A stretch of 64,000 bases of DNA from Phaseolus vulgaris (Eukaryota; Streptophyta; Magnoliopsida; Fabales; Fabaceae), in the NCBI RefSeq assembly GCF_000499845.2, contig NC_023753.2, forward strand, positions 3,494,791 to 3,558,790. Reading direction: 5' to 3'. A model generated the notes under the pieces. That model saw only the letters and a list, made by a program, of their open reading frames with translations, was not told where the DNA came from and searched no databases. This document shows positions 1-11,890 of the stretch, one piece after another. Made by a program: the position numbers and the translations under genes. The number at the start of each line of letters is the position of its first letter. Within the stretch, counting starts at the first letter, position 1.

Positions 1-1141
1 TGATTTTTATATGTTTTTAACTTACTCTAATGAGTTGTCAGTAAATTCGTTAAAATAAAATTTAGTATTTTTTATTAAATGTATATTTCAAATTTTTGAC
101 CTATATAAATTCTTATTGGATAATTTTATTAAAAACAAATGTTTGATTAAGTATTTAAATTTATCTTATTACGACAATATATATTATAACTTTAAACATT
201 ATTATTGATTTTGTTTTTCTATTTAGGTTTCTATTTTAGAAACAATCTTCTTTGTTAAAAGAATCCTCACCGGCTAAAATATTAAGAGAATTTTTTACTT
301 ATCTCAATACATTTTGTATTTTTAATTCTTAAAAGGTGTTTTATAATTTTGGTTAAAATTTGTCTTATTAGGTCCTGTAGTTTTCTTCTTTATCTATAAA
401 CTAAAGTATTTTTCACAAATTGTGTAATTTTATTTAATATTTTATTAAATAAAAATAAATATTTTAAAATTGGATAAGTCGTATTTTTCAGGTAAAATCT
501 CAATTTTTATATTAAACTGAAATTATATACGTTATATTAAATTTTTCTGAAGTCATACTTTATATATGAATGAGTTATTCAATTTTAAAATAATTTTCTT
601 TTACTTATTTTAAAAAATAATAATATTTTTTTTATGTGATATTTTCACTTGATATGAAATATAGTTATTTGTAAACGAAGACCATCTTAAATATACTCTC
701 TAAATACTATAGAAATATAATATGAAAATATGATCAAACTTAGAAATTTGTGCTTACTTAACTTTATTCAAGTTTGCTAACTATTATTCCAGCCCATTGT
801 GGGAGAGATGTATGACTCGGTTATATTTATGAAATTTCCAGTTTGGATACATATGCTTTTAACAAACTATTTACACTAGATTTTTTTTTTGCCTTAATTT
901 CTTCTTAAATATTTTATGTATTGAATACTTAAAAAAATTATATTTTTTAATTAAGTCTTTACTATTTGATTATTTTGTTAGTGAGAAGAGTTTTTTTTTT
1001 CAGCAATAAAAATAAAAAAATAAATAGGAACCACTTCAGGGGTGGTCCAGCCTTTATACATAAATACCTGACAATAAACTCTTATTAGATCACCTACCTA
1101 CTAACTTAGCAAAGAGATTACCAGACCAACACTACCAAACC
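1..1141. other. AT-rich intergenic DNA, no gene seen
   Basis: I see no coding region, RNA gene or clear repeat here. The sequence is very AT-rich with poly-A and poly-T runs. It borders the 3' side of the minus-strand LINE remnant that starts at 1142. Confidence 0.6.
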
Positions 1142-1495
1142 TTACTGAATCAACCTCATACAAGCCATAGGATTTAAAACCCAACTAGAATACGGGAAAT
1201 ATGCAGAACGAGACTTTGCATGAATCCAATACCATACCTTAACTTGCACCGAAGTGAACGCTTCAGACATATCTGCCACTCCGCTATTAAAGATGACCGA
1301 GTTTCTAAGATTCCAGATTTCGCTCACTATGTCAACCCAAATTGTACTCCAAACGTCGTCAATCGAAACAGAAGCCTGACTGATTCTGAATTGTACAAAA
1401 TTTGACTTAGGGTCCTTGTGAAATACAAACGACACACCAAGCCACTCAAAGTATAGACAACAAATACGCCAAACAAACCTGCAAACAAAGAACAA
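1142..1495 (-). mobile_element. LINE (non-LTR) retrotransposon remnant, C-terminal end of reverse-transcriptase polyprotein
   Basis: The minus strand has an open frame of about 117 codons. It resembles the far C-terminus of plant LINE polyproteins, after the zinc-knuckle (zf-RVT) segment. Visible family-like features are a W-R-I-C followed by W-L-G-V near the start, a W-x-x-I-W-N-L-R-N-x-x-I-F-N-S-G block in the middle (usually W-x-x-W-x-x-R-N-x-x-x-F in the family) and a closing W-V-L-N-P-M-x-C-M. No polymerase core (YADD-type box) is present upstream or downstream, so only the tail survives and it cannot be active. The assignment is from recalled family sequence, not from a search. Confidence 0.6.
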
Positions 1496-1509
1496 GTTAG
1501 TGAGATTAG

Positions 1510-2547
1510 CTTCTTATATTGTCCTCTTATTTTGCTTTCTTGTATGAATATATTAAAAAAGATAAAATTGTGTAATTAATATAAAATGATATTACATTTA
1601 ATATAAAATAATAAGTAATTTTTATTATTTTCAACCAATACATGTTGACTAATAAAGGGTTCTCATTCTCACCTAAATATTCTGCTTAGCTATATAATTA
1701 AAATAAGATTGTTGTTAAATATTTTTAATTGAAATTTTGATAAGTCTAGTGTGAGCATCTTTATCATGCTATTTTATTTTATTGAATTAAAATTTAATTG
1801 TTATAATATTTATTATTATTTTATATATTAATATGTTTATTAATTTTTAATTTTATTTATTTATTTATTTAAATTTAAGATATTACTTAAAAGATTTAAA
1901 AGTAAGAGACGAAATAAATTGGATGAGAGAATAGAGATTTTGAAAGTTATAACAAAGAAATAAAATGTAAAGAATGAGAAATTTTCAGATTTCAAGATTT
2001 CGATATATATTAAGGGATCAGATAGAAAACGTAGTTTTATATTAATCAAAAGATATATTAAAAATGTACAATATGTAACATGATTTTTTTTATAAAAAAA
2101 AAGTACAATATGTCTAAAAAAGGAAATAATTTATTCATACATAGTTATAAATTCATAATCAAACTTTTGTGAATTTTGTTATTGCCATATTAATATTCAT
2201 TTTTATTAATATGTCAAATGAACATGTAACAATAAACCATATTCAAATTAACTAAACGTAACAAATGAATATTCAAATAAATGAATAAAAACTTTCTGGT
2301 CAGGAATACAATATTAACATCACTATGTACGGGACTGGTATTGTTCTACAAGAACAAGTCTTACAATAGGGGTCCTATTTAGATACCCTTATTGTCACCA
2401 GGAGAGAAAGAAAAACTACATAATTTCATGATAAGATACAACATGCTTACAAAAAAACAGCTCCATTACAGCATTCTTATCCTTTCATAGAACAAGCACG
2501 GAACAAGACAGTCAATTAATTCAAAAACCAACAACTCATGGTCGTAT
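1510..2547. other. AT-rich intergenic DNA and probable 3' UTR of the RHY1A-type gene
   Basis: No gene is visible. The part from about 2290 to 2547 is less AT-biased and lies directly after the minus-strand stop codon at 2548-2550. It is therefore the likely 3' untranslated region of the RING-H2 gene. The rest is simple AT-rich sequence. Confidence 0.5.
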
Positions 2548-4398
2548 TTATGGTAAGTGAGTATTTAGAACTACACGCCTTCGACAGTAGGGGCAGTCTC
2601 CACAAGAGCGAATCCATGGATCCAAACAAACAGAGTGGAATTTATGTCCACATGGCAGACGTATCAGCTCATCTCCATCTGTGAAAGTTTCCAAACATAT
2701 ACTACAGTCTTGCATTATCCTGGATTCCAATCCTGTCTCGCTGCTGCTAAAAACTTCCTGATCCAAACAGCCCAAGGCCTCCTGAGTAAGTCCAGGTGGC
2801 TTTTTGTTTAGTTCCTGCAAGAACTGGGACCTTCCCATCTGAGAAGTCAAGTCAGTAACTAAAGTAGTCCCAGTTGCAACTTCATTTGGTGATTCACTTT
2901 CCCGATCCTCACCTACAGAATCTCTACCATGTTGCCTAAGGAAATAAAACAAACATAAATTCCATTAGCTTATCAAAGGGTAACGGCTGATCTTTTTAAC
3001 CAAGAATAAACAAAGAACTTCGACCGCGACATCAGTTAGAGCATTTATTCCATGAAAGAAGTTTTTTTTATTATTATTAGCTACTACTAGAGCAGCATCT
3101 CTTTCAGGGGTATATAAGTTCTACATGAATCAAGTGTGTGCTATGACAAGCTTAACAAATGCCAAACCCTAAACTAATAACCAAGAGACAAATAATTGCA
3201 TGTAATTCATTTGAATAGTAAAATTAATTAGGTCCCTACAGATAAAATTGAATCCAGAGTAATCGGTTCTGTGTGCAAAGTAGGCATCAACACATTGACA
3301 AAAAAGTAGTCTCCACATGTTTCAATATTATAGCAAATACTAAGTTGAACATGGCTGCACACACATCACAACAATGCATCAAAGACAACAAAATCAAATG
3401 TCCAGGATTTTCCATTTTTTTCCAAAAGGTTGCTTTGCAAAAAGGAAATAAGTTAATGTATGCTCAAGCGGTTGTTAACTGGACATTGAAGCATCGGCAT
3501 CAAGAAAGAATTGTCACATTAACACCATAGCCGCACTTACCAATACTAAATAATCAGATCATGTTTGTTAAAGAGATTAGGCATCTCAACACATAATTTA
3601 AATTGATCTTTGTGTCACAAGGATAATAGAACTCAATTAACAAGTAAATCATGACAACTATTAATGAAGAGAGAGTAATACAATGTCATCCAATATTCAT
3701 ATCGGTAAATAGATGAAAATGATGCTTACAAGATTACATGATAATGCCCCATTTTAAAAACTTTCAAATAGAAAAAAATCTTACTTAAATGGAAAAATTC
3801 CGCCCCAAACAATTAGTATATTTATTCCAGGGTGGGGACACTAAAATAATGTAGATACAATGGCATATAGAGGCAAAAAGCACACCTGTTTCTAGAAAGA
3901 GGTTCCCCTCTCAACCTCTGAAGGAGTCTGGTCCGTGCAAGAATCACACCCACTGGTAATCTCTCACTGACACTCCCTACAAGACTGCCTCTTACATTTT
4001 CTTCAGAATCAACGCTATCACTTACGAAAGTCCGCCGAGACCTCGCACTGATTCTATCAGATGCACGCTCCTAACGACCACAAAATTCACCTCATCAAAA
4101 ATCTAATCGTCAAAACCACAATTCTAATATCATATCAACTTTCCGCTCCTGATAATACTTCAATACATACTACGCATACAAACCTTCAGGAATTTCAACC
4201 TTCAATTGCGGTAATTGAATTGCGGAATAGGGCAAGAAAAAAGGAAAATGTATATACCAGGTGGTGACGGAGGCGGCGGGCGTGGTAGTGACGGCGGAAA
4301 GAATCGGCGGCTTGGAGTTCTGTGTCGAACCCTAGATCGAGAGAATTTCGTCCCAATCGATGTCTTCTGGTGTGGAATAGCTCCGAAGCGCTCGTCAT
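2548..4398 (-). CDS. RHY1A: RING-H2 E3 ubiquitin ligase, RHY1A-like
   Basis: Three coding exons on the minus strand are 4258-4398, 3886-4070 and 2548-2935. All have GT-AG borders, and together they give 714 nt (237 aa). The start is the ATG at 4396-4398, and the N-terminus M-T-S-A-S-E-L-F is as I recall it for Arabidopsis RHY1A. The C-terminus carries a complete RING-H2 (C3H2C3) finger with C186, C189, C204, H206, H209, C212, C223 and C226. Its spacing is the classic C-x2-C-x14-C-x-H-x2-H-x2-C-x10-C-x2-C. Such fingers bind two zinc ions and recruit an E2 enzyme for ubiquitin transfer. The N-terminal 180 residues are Arg/Ser-rich with no membrane segment, so a soluble cytosolic or nuclear ligase is likely. 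Targets cannot be inferred. The RING call is very secure; the RHY1A name is from memory and less so. Confidence 0.92.
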
Positions 4399-4449
4399 AC
4401 ACAGCTAAATCACGATTCAGTGTTCCTATTTGGGCGAGCGAATGAAGAA

Positions 4450-6309
4450 TGAAGAGTTACGAGCGATGGAGAAAAAGGAAAGGAAAAGATTTTAAAGGTC
4501 AAAGGCAATGGCAAGTTCGATGAAGAAGCGGAACCATCTGCGATTCTTCGCTCACCAATCTTTTTTCAGAGAAAGTTCGAAGAGGCTAAAACAAATTACA
4601 GAAAAAATAAAACGGTCGATTAAATCCAGAAAATGAAAAAAAAAATAGTATTTTAATGATTTTGTGTATTTATTGTAACTTTTCAGACACTCAGATATTG
4701 TTATTGTTAAGATTTGGTGTGATTGAAAAAAATGAAAATGATTGATAATTACAAAGTATTATAGAAATACTATTATATCAAATTAATTTAATTTTTTACT
4801 AATTATAACATGTTACTGGTATTTATATTTAATCTATATATCTGTAGATATCTATCTTCTATATTGAAGATTTTACTCGTGTTTTTTTTTACACGTTTAC
4901 TTTATCATTTTATATTTATATTAACAAAGAGATTTTTTTGTTATATTAAAATTATTAAAATGGAGTTTGATAAAAAAAAAATTGAATAACAATAATTATA
5001 AATTTTTTAACCAAAATTAAACTGAATAAAATATCAAATTGGTATAAAAATTTAGAACCTAATAAATATTAAACATTATTTATAGTTACTACATTCCAAA
5101 TAGAAAAAATTACAAACTATTAGCACCGACAATACATATAAAAATATAAAAAAAATTCAGAAAAAATAAATATAAAATAAAATTTTAGTTTAATAATTTT
5201 ACTATTTATATTTTTTTTATATAATATTACATAAATTATTTTTTTGTTATTTTATGTACAATTAAAAATTGAAACCACAAATCAAATGTGAAAGTTGAAT
5301 ATGAATAATATAATATACTGTGCAAACAATAATAAAAATAAAATGAGAGTTAAATTTGTGAAAAATTTAATGAATATATTTAGAAGTAGAGTTTAAGGTT
5401 AAGTTAATCTAATAAAATTAATTTATTAGATGAAATTTATATATATTTATATATTATAAAATATTTTTATTTTTTATATATTATTTTTCTGCGTGGACGA
5501 AAAGGATAAGATTGTAGATATTTTATTAGAAGATAAGTGCAGCAAAGGTTGCCATTATTTACGAGTCTTCATCACTTTGGATGCCTATTTTAGTCAAAAA
5601 CACGAGAAATTCTCTGAAACTCTGTGCTGCGTGTCGGAAATATTGGCCTGATATGACACTACGAATGGACCATGCAATTTCGAATATTTCATAACATAAA
5701 GTTTCAAGTTTCAACAACACATCATTTTTTTTCCTCGCAAAAAATAAATGATGTGTTTGGTAGAAAATAAATGATAAAGAAAATTAAAAAAAAGTAAGAT
5801 ATTAATTAGAAGTAAATGTTGTTAGTTGAAAAATAAAAATAAAAAAAGTTAATGTTGTAAAATTATTTAGTCTAAGACACAATGTTATCACTTATTTTGT
5901 TCTAATTGTGTCACTATTATTTATTTTATTCTTTACAGTATTACTATTTAATATTAATTTTTTAAATATTAATATTATGTGTAAATAGGGAGAAGTTAAA
6001 TAATACAATAGCCAAAGAAGAGTGGTAAATAATTAACTATGAGAAGGTTCATATAAGGATTTGTGCTTTTGTATGATAAATAAGTGAAAGACATAGTTTA
6101 AAAAATAATAAATTAAGACATAATGTATTTATGTTTTAATTAATTAATCATGTATTTCAATGTGTATGTAATATAAGTGAGCTATCTTTATACTGTTCAT
6201 GGGGACCAGAGTTGTGTTTAGGAGTTAGGGGTGAGAATGGAAACAATAGTGGGTGAAAATAGTATTGAAATACGGGCTTGCTTCTTCCTTTTTAACTGTG
6301 TAAAAAATT
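4450..6309. other. Intergenic: RHY1A promoter side, then AT-rich DNA
   Basis: About 4399-4620 should hold the 5' UTR and proximal promoter of the minus-strand RING-H2 gene. It is the only GC-moderate part. From 4620 to 6309 I see AT-rich DNA without genes. Around 5400-5460 there is a weak, decayed resemblance to the dispersed repeat at 7330-7640, too poor to annotate separately. Confidence 0.45.
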
Positions 6310-6813
6310 GGTTGTTTCTTATTGTATTTTCATAGTTTTTTGTGGCACCTCCATACTACTCAAAATGTCAAAAATATCTTTTATTCTATTGATATTTTTT
6401 ATATGAAAAATAAATAATTCGAAAAAATTATTGATTATAAAATTCAAAAGGTATTTTCAGATTGGAAATACTTTATAATTTATAATGTATTTTTTAAAAC
6501 AATACATTATATATTATGAAATCCATAATATACTTTTGGATTACAAAATGGATAAAATATTTATAGATCTAAAAATACCTTTTAGATTTTGTAATTCATA
6601 ATGTATATTTATTTTTAAAAATAAAATATTTTAGATTGTAAAAATTGAAAGGTTTTTTTAGTTTAGAAATACCTTCCAGATTCAAAGAGAGGTGTAAATA
6701 GAAAAAAAAACATTTCTAAATTGTAGAATCAAAATGTATTTTTTTAAGAACAAAATGGTTGACCTAATCTATGGGGTGCAAAAAAAACTATGGAGCTGCA
6801 AGAAGAAACAACC
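6310..6813. mobile_element. Non-autonomous terminal-inverted-repeat element (MITE-like), ~504 bp
   Basis: The left end (6310-6354, starting GGTTGTTTCTT) is the imperfect inverse of the right end (6771-6813, ending AAGAAACAACC). The arms pair over about 44 bp at roughly 80 percent identity, including the shared CATAGTTTTTT core. The interior is AT-rich and itself foldback-prone. For example TATAATGTATT and AATACATTATA form a perfect 11-bp inverted repeat around 6480-6515. There is no coding capacity. Target-site duplications are not obvious, so the superfamily is not assigned. Confidence 0.6.
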
Positions 6814-7329
6814 CAAAGAAATATAGAGAGAAGGGATGAACTTGGTAGGCATGTGTCTAAATATAATTTTTTTATTTATTTCTCCACACTAAAATATAAT
6901 TTTTTCTTTCATTTTCTTTTTTAAGTCTCTTTTCTTCTTTCCTCCCAAAGCTAACTGTTATACCATCTGTTTCCTTGCATTGTAATTTGCATTTGCATAG
7001 CAATGAAGAGAAAGTTTTAAATTAAATAAATTTAAGTAGCATTTTGGTTAGTTTCTTTCATTTCTTATTTTTGTTTCATGTGTATATGTGAGGTTTGAGT
7101 GAAATTTTGAGTTTAAGCTTAACTTGACGGTATTCAACAAACTATGAGTGTTTTTGGTTCCTCTCCTCCATCTATTATTCTTTAACCTGTAAAGAAAGTT
7201 AACTTTTTTTTTCTGTTATATTTCAATTTAGGTTTTAGGTGACACTCATTTACACATGTATAATATTCATGCATGCAGTTAATGTGGAAATCAAATTCAT
7301 ATTGTGGTCAATGGTCAGATAAGGAGAAA
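6814..7329. other. Intergenic, nothing recognised
   Basis: Moderately AT-rich DNA with pyrimidine tracts near 6900-6950. I see no open frame, RNA gene or repeat. Confidence 0.45.
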
Positions 7330-7640
7330 GTTGTGTTATAAATTTATTAAGAAGTAAATATAAAGTCTAACTAAATCTCATAAAATCGATTTATAAGATT
7401 AGGTTTACACGACATAATAGGTTTACAAACTCTCGCTACCTCAAAATCAGTTTAGAAAGTGAGGTTTGCAGGACACGATAGACCCAACAAACTCTTACTA
7501 GAATAAGTTTTAAATGACTATAATGTCATAATAAAATATGAACTTTAAGTCTAATTCAACCTCATAAAACCGGTTTATATTGCACTTACTTATATATTAT
7601 AAATTGTTTTTGTCTCTAGTTGATGTGAGATTTTCAACAA
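7330..7640 (+). repeat. Dispersed repeat with internal ~62-bp units
   Basis: A unit beginning near 7377 (TCTCATAAAATCGATTTATA) recurs at about 7439 (CCTCAAAATCAGTTTAGAAA) and, truncated, at about 7559 (CCTCATAAAACCGGTTTATA). The block closes with TCTCTAGTTGATGTGAGAT near 7613-7632. I recall this combination, an AAACCGG-type core followed by a GTCTCTAGT-GATGTGRGA tail, as a common interspersed repeat in legume genomes. That recognition is from memory and the copy is decayed. Confidence 0.5.
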
Positions 7641-10600
7641 AATTATAAGATAAAGCTTAATTTGGTTTTGGAATGAGTTTTTTTTATCTTGTTAAAAATT
7701 GTTACAAAATTTAGAATGTTATTATATAAGGGAAATTGAAATGGCTGGAAATTGTTGTTTGATTTCCATGTATAATAAGATATGTTTAATTCAAACCTTC
7801 ACTTTCGAATGGATATTGATATGTTTAAAATTAGCTAACTTGATGCTTCAATATTATATTCTAAAATGGTACATTTTTGGCATGGTTTTAGAGTGAGGCT
7901 TTGAGTACAAGTTTTATTTTGTTTTAATAAGATATAAGAAAATGTGATTTGCTTGATTTAAGTAATTGACGGTTAATTGTTTGAGTACACAATTTTCTTT
8001 CTCTTTTTTAATATAATTAGAATATGTTTCGGATATCAAATAGTTATTTAGTATTCAATTAGTTATGTTTCTTGCTTGATTTATGTATACAATTATTTTA
8101 TTGTATACTTTTAATATTTAAAAATCCTATGCGGCATCAATATATTTAGGCTGTTGTGGTAAATTATAAAAACAAAGGGAAAAAAATAAAATAAACTCTT
8201 TATCTTATAAATAAAGATAACTATCGTCAGAGTTGGTGTTATCACACCATCACGTGGAGTTAAATATTTTATACTTTAATTAATTAAATAGCTTTTGCAG
8301 TTGACGAAAGAGATAGCAAAATTGACTCTTAACTCTTAATTTCTTTAATTTTTTTTATAAAATATAAGAAAAGAAATTTATGGCATTGATCATGACTGAA
8401 AGATCAATTGCATGAAACTTGCCAACAGAGTAGAGACTAATAATTCGTTTTTAGAATAAGAATTAGTTTTGAAAATAAATATACAATATTAATATTTTAA
8501 AAGGTATATTCAATATAGAATGTTTTATTTTAATACAAGTATTTTATTTTTTTTATTTGTATTTTCTTCGATAATAAAATTGTTATAGCAAATAGCGTAG
8601 GTAGTACATTGGAGAGTCGTATTTAGAAATATAATATATATAGGATGTTTTATACCATTTTTGTACGGATTAATTATCATAAAAATAAGAGTTTTTTTAT
8701 AAATAGATTTTTAAAAACTATGTAATATAAGTTTTTTTTTTCTATAACATGTTTGGTTTTAACATTATTAAAAATCAAATTTTATACAACTTCATTAAAA
8801 GACTTGAAACAACCAATAATGTTGGTAAATAGAGATATTGATCATGAGTTAAATATGAAATTGAAGTTTCTATGCATAAAAAAAAGTTATTACGCATAAG
8901 AATAATTTGGGTTAAAAATAAAGTTTGAGTTATGTATTTGATAAAAAAAAAACTAAAAGTCAACAACGGTTTAAAACGAAACTAAATTTGAAGATGTTAG
9001 TTTATCAAAAGGGATAAATTTTAGAAGAATATTTTGTAGGTTAAAAATTAAATAAATCTTTCGAAGATTTATCATTTGTTGATAATTTTATTGTTATAGT
9101 TGATGATACAGAGATGAGTAAAGGTCCCATGTTAATATTTTTGTTGATTTTTTAAAATAAAAGAACTCTTTGTCTGAAGATAATTCAGGACATTTTGAAT
9201 GATTCTCTCAACTCAAATATGCATGCAACGCTTCCTAAATTTGTTGTTGTTAAACAAATTACTTCTAAAACTGTTTGTAATGATTTGGTCTTACAAAATT
9301 GTTTTCAATCTCTTTTAAGTGATGATCAAGAGGTTCATGCGTCATGTCCGACTATCTTGACAATAGATATAGTTGAATCTACGACTAATATTTTCTTAAA
9401 ATAAGTCAATTTGGTTGCAGAGTTATGAACTAAAAAAATGGATGAAGATGAATAAGTGAAGAAGAAAAATATATACAAATCTTTAGAAGATTGAGACATT
9501 CTCCTAAAACTAAAATAAAAGTCAATAAAAAACCTCCCAATCAAGTGAACGTAAAAAATAAATAAATAATGATGTGTGATTATAAAGAGACTTTAATATG
9601 GATATTATATGCGAACATGGTCAATATGATTAGATTATTGACGTTCAATAACTATTCTTTAATGTATTTGGAAAGAGAAGGTTTTTTTTTTTTTTACAGT
9701 ATTTATATGTAGTTCATCCTCAAATTTGAAAAATGAATAATTTAGTAATCAAAATATAAAGTGGCATAAAGTTAAATTTATACTGAAAGCTTGTTTACAA
9801 AACACTTATAATAAGATTAAATAATCTGTTTCTAATTGAAATGACAAGTTAAATAAACTGATTTGTCATCTTACAAGAAATGGCCATTTTCTTGCCTCCC
9901 AGAACCCTTTTGAAAAATAAAATAAAAACTAATATAAGTAAATTATCCTGTGCTCCTTATACTCTTTCGAATAAAAAATAGAGAATAAAATAAATAAATT
10001 TAATTTAACCATTGAAATGATGTTCCAACTAAAGTTTAAAGAAAAAAACCAACTACACCAACCTCTAAAAAATGAGTGTAATAAGTGAATCATCTTCTGT
10101 TTTCTTTACTATACACTGCAAGAAATCTACTCTGAGATAGATAACGATAGAATCTAGCATAAATGCTTTGATGATTGAAAACGCATTTTTCCTGTTACAT
10201 TCAATGTTCCACGTTTCAGCTTTAAAAACAATCGCCTCTTGTAATTAACAGGGCAACACAAAGTTCAAGAAGCACCACAAACTACCCTTTCATATGATTC
10301 CTTCAGGACAACATCAAACACTGTGCAACTTGTTTTATAACACGAAAGTTGGTGATGTAAAATGAAAATTAGAATCATATCTAGATGCCATGATGAACTT
10401 TTCGTGATTAATATTGCCTCCTTTATCAAGTGCTCACACAACTATGTGCAGTGTACGTACTCCGTAACTGTACCACTACCAACACAAAAAACAAAAACAA
10501 AAAAGGTAAGAGACTTTTACAAACTTCTGATACATATAGTTTCATAAACTTGTCATGATACATATAATCATTATGCATGGTTATGAAGTGAAGAAGCCAC

Positions 10601-10782
10601 AGCTACTTACTTCTTACACGACCGTGTTGCCCTAGTTGCAACCTCAACCACGATAAATTATTGCACGCTGTTATTCTGAGTAATCTATGTATAATATTCT
10701 TATGTTTTCTGGTTTTTGGAAAAGGGTTACAATGTGTGACACGACTACATGGTTTCAGATTGTAGAATGTTGTCGTGGGACA
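7641..10782. other. Long AT-rich intergenic stretch; possible 3' UTR at the right end
   Basis: No supportable gene. A 69-codon open stretch at 9195-9404 is followed by further protein-like but stop-broken text to about 9560, which might be a decayed retroelement frame. From about 10130 to 10782 base composition rises towards that of transcribed DNA. That part adjoins the stop codon of the minus-strand LEA-like gene and may be its 3' UTR or downstream flank. Confidence 0.4.
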
Positions 10783-11202
10783 CTAGGTTTGGTGTCTGGG
10801 GATGTCAACACCATCAACGTTTCTGAACCAAAAAGTCTGGTTTAAACGAGCTGCATCCTCTGGAACATCATCCATCACCCACTCATGTCCTTTTGGGAAG
10901 TAAATTCCTGTGCGTGGGTGAGGAACCCACCAAGATGAATCCTCTATCCTCCCACCACTCTTTGAAACTTCTCCAGACCTTTCTGCAGCAGCAGCTTGAG
11001 CAGTGCCAGAGAATTTGCTCACTCCACTCTTTGCTCTCTTAGCTCCCCTGCAGTTAAAGCTTTGATCTTTCAAGTTCTCCACGAAATCAAATAAAAGAAA
11101 AATCTGAAAATATCCTCTCCATGCAAAACCAGACAAAAAGACTTTGGTAATAACTTACCCCAGAAGCAACAAGTTCGATTTGGTGATGCCTCCTCTTACC
11201 AT
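10783..11202 (-). CDS. Small LEA-like / stress-type plant protein (102 aa)
   Basis: Two minus-strand exons, 11159-11202 (44 nt) and 10783-11047 (265 nt), join in frame. The donor is GTAAGT and the acceptor TGCAG, and the product is 102 aa ending at TAG. The N-terminus is short and basic or hydrophobic (residues 1-15). It is followed by a Lys/Ser/Ala-rich segment (about 16-48). The conserved C-terminal part reads W-W-V-P-H-P-R-T-G-I-Y-F-P-K-G-H-E and then D-V-P and F-W-F-R-N-V-D-G-V-D. This C-terminal block recalls small plant proteins grouped with LEA or senescence-associated families, where a W-x-P-x-P-x-T-G motif is typical. No enzyme motif is visible and I cannot state a function. The frame and splice model are firm; the LEA label is tentative. 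Confidence 0.75.
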
Positions 11203-11316
11203 TAGCTGCAAGAAACGGAACAAATGAAGTGTGAATTATTGTAGTACTGTGTCGTACAACAAAATATCTCAAGACACGAACGTTTAGGCTTTTCGAAGTT
11301 TGAAGAGCATATGAGG

Positions 11317-11326
11317 ATATTTATAG
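11317..11326 (-). promoter_or_regulatory. TATA box of the LEA-like gene
   Basis: The minus strand reads CTATAAATAT here, a textbook TATA box. It lies about 115 bp upstream of the ATG at 11202, which is a plausible distance with a short 5' UTR. Position and match are seen; function is inferred. Confidence 0.55.
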
Positions 11327-11439
11327 TGATAATAATAGTGTATGCAAAGGATCAAATTTTCTAACTCAGACTTTATTTACTTAGAATATTTTTATTGGTA
11401 TAATATACTTTCATCTAGTCTTTTCGAATTCTTTATTAA

Positions 11440-11890
11440 TAGATATTGTTAGATCATGGGTCTTGTCCGATAGTTGGTCATTTAAGATTGTTTCCTGACT
11501 TATATATCTAACGTTATGAAGAAGCACAAATCAAATGACTCATCAATTAGTCTTAAACACTCAATTAAGACAAAATCATGACTAAAGGTGAAGAGGTTAC
11601 AATTCAGTCTATATATATCAGATTATGCTCTACAGAAAGGCATATAATATATTACACGGGAAGTACTCTCAACTCTTATTTTATACTATATTTATTATAT
11701 TTTATGCTCTTATGTTCTGATTTGAGTGTCAGAGTATCATCGTAGGAGGATTCCTTCATTCCCAAAAAGTTGAATTACTAGAGCTTGAAAGGAGATCACT
11801 AGAGCTTGAAGGGAGACCAGCTCAACCAAATTCCGACCGAGCTCAAGTTAGAAAGGTATAACATGAGAGTTTTTAAATCCATTTGAAGAA
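11440..11890 (+). mobile_element. Possible solo or truncated LTR (Gypsy-like)
   Basis: The stretch starts with TGTTAGATCATGG. Near 11720-11735 it contains TTTGAGTGTCAGAGT followed by a GGAGGATTCC segment. That pattern resembles the R-U5 part of many plant Gypsy LTRs, where a GAGCGTCGGAGT-type motif is common. A short near-repeat (ACTAGAGCTTGAA) occurs twice at about 11778-11812. No flanking pair of LTRs, primer-binding site or coding region was found. This is a weak call from pattern memory. Confidence 0.3.
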
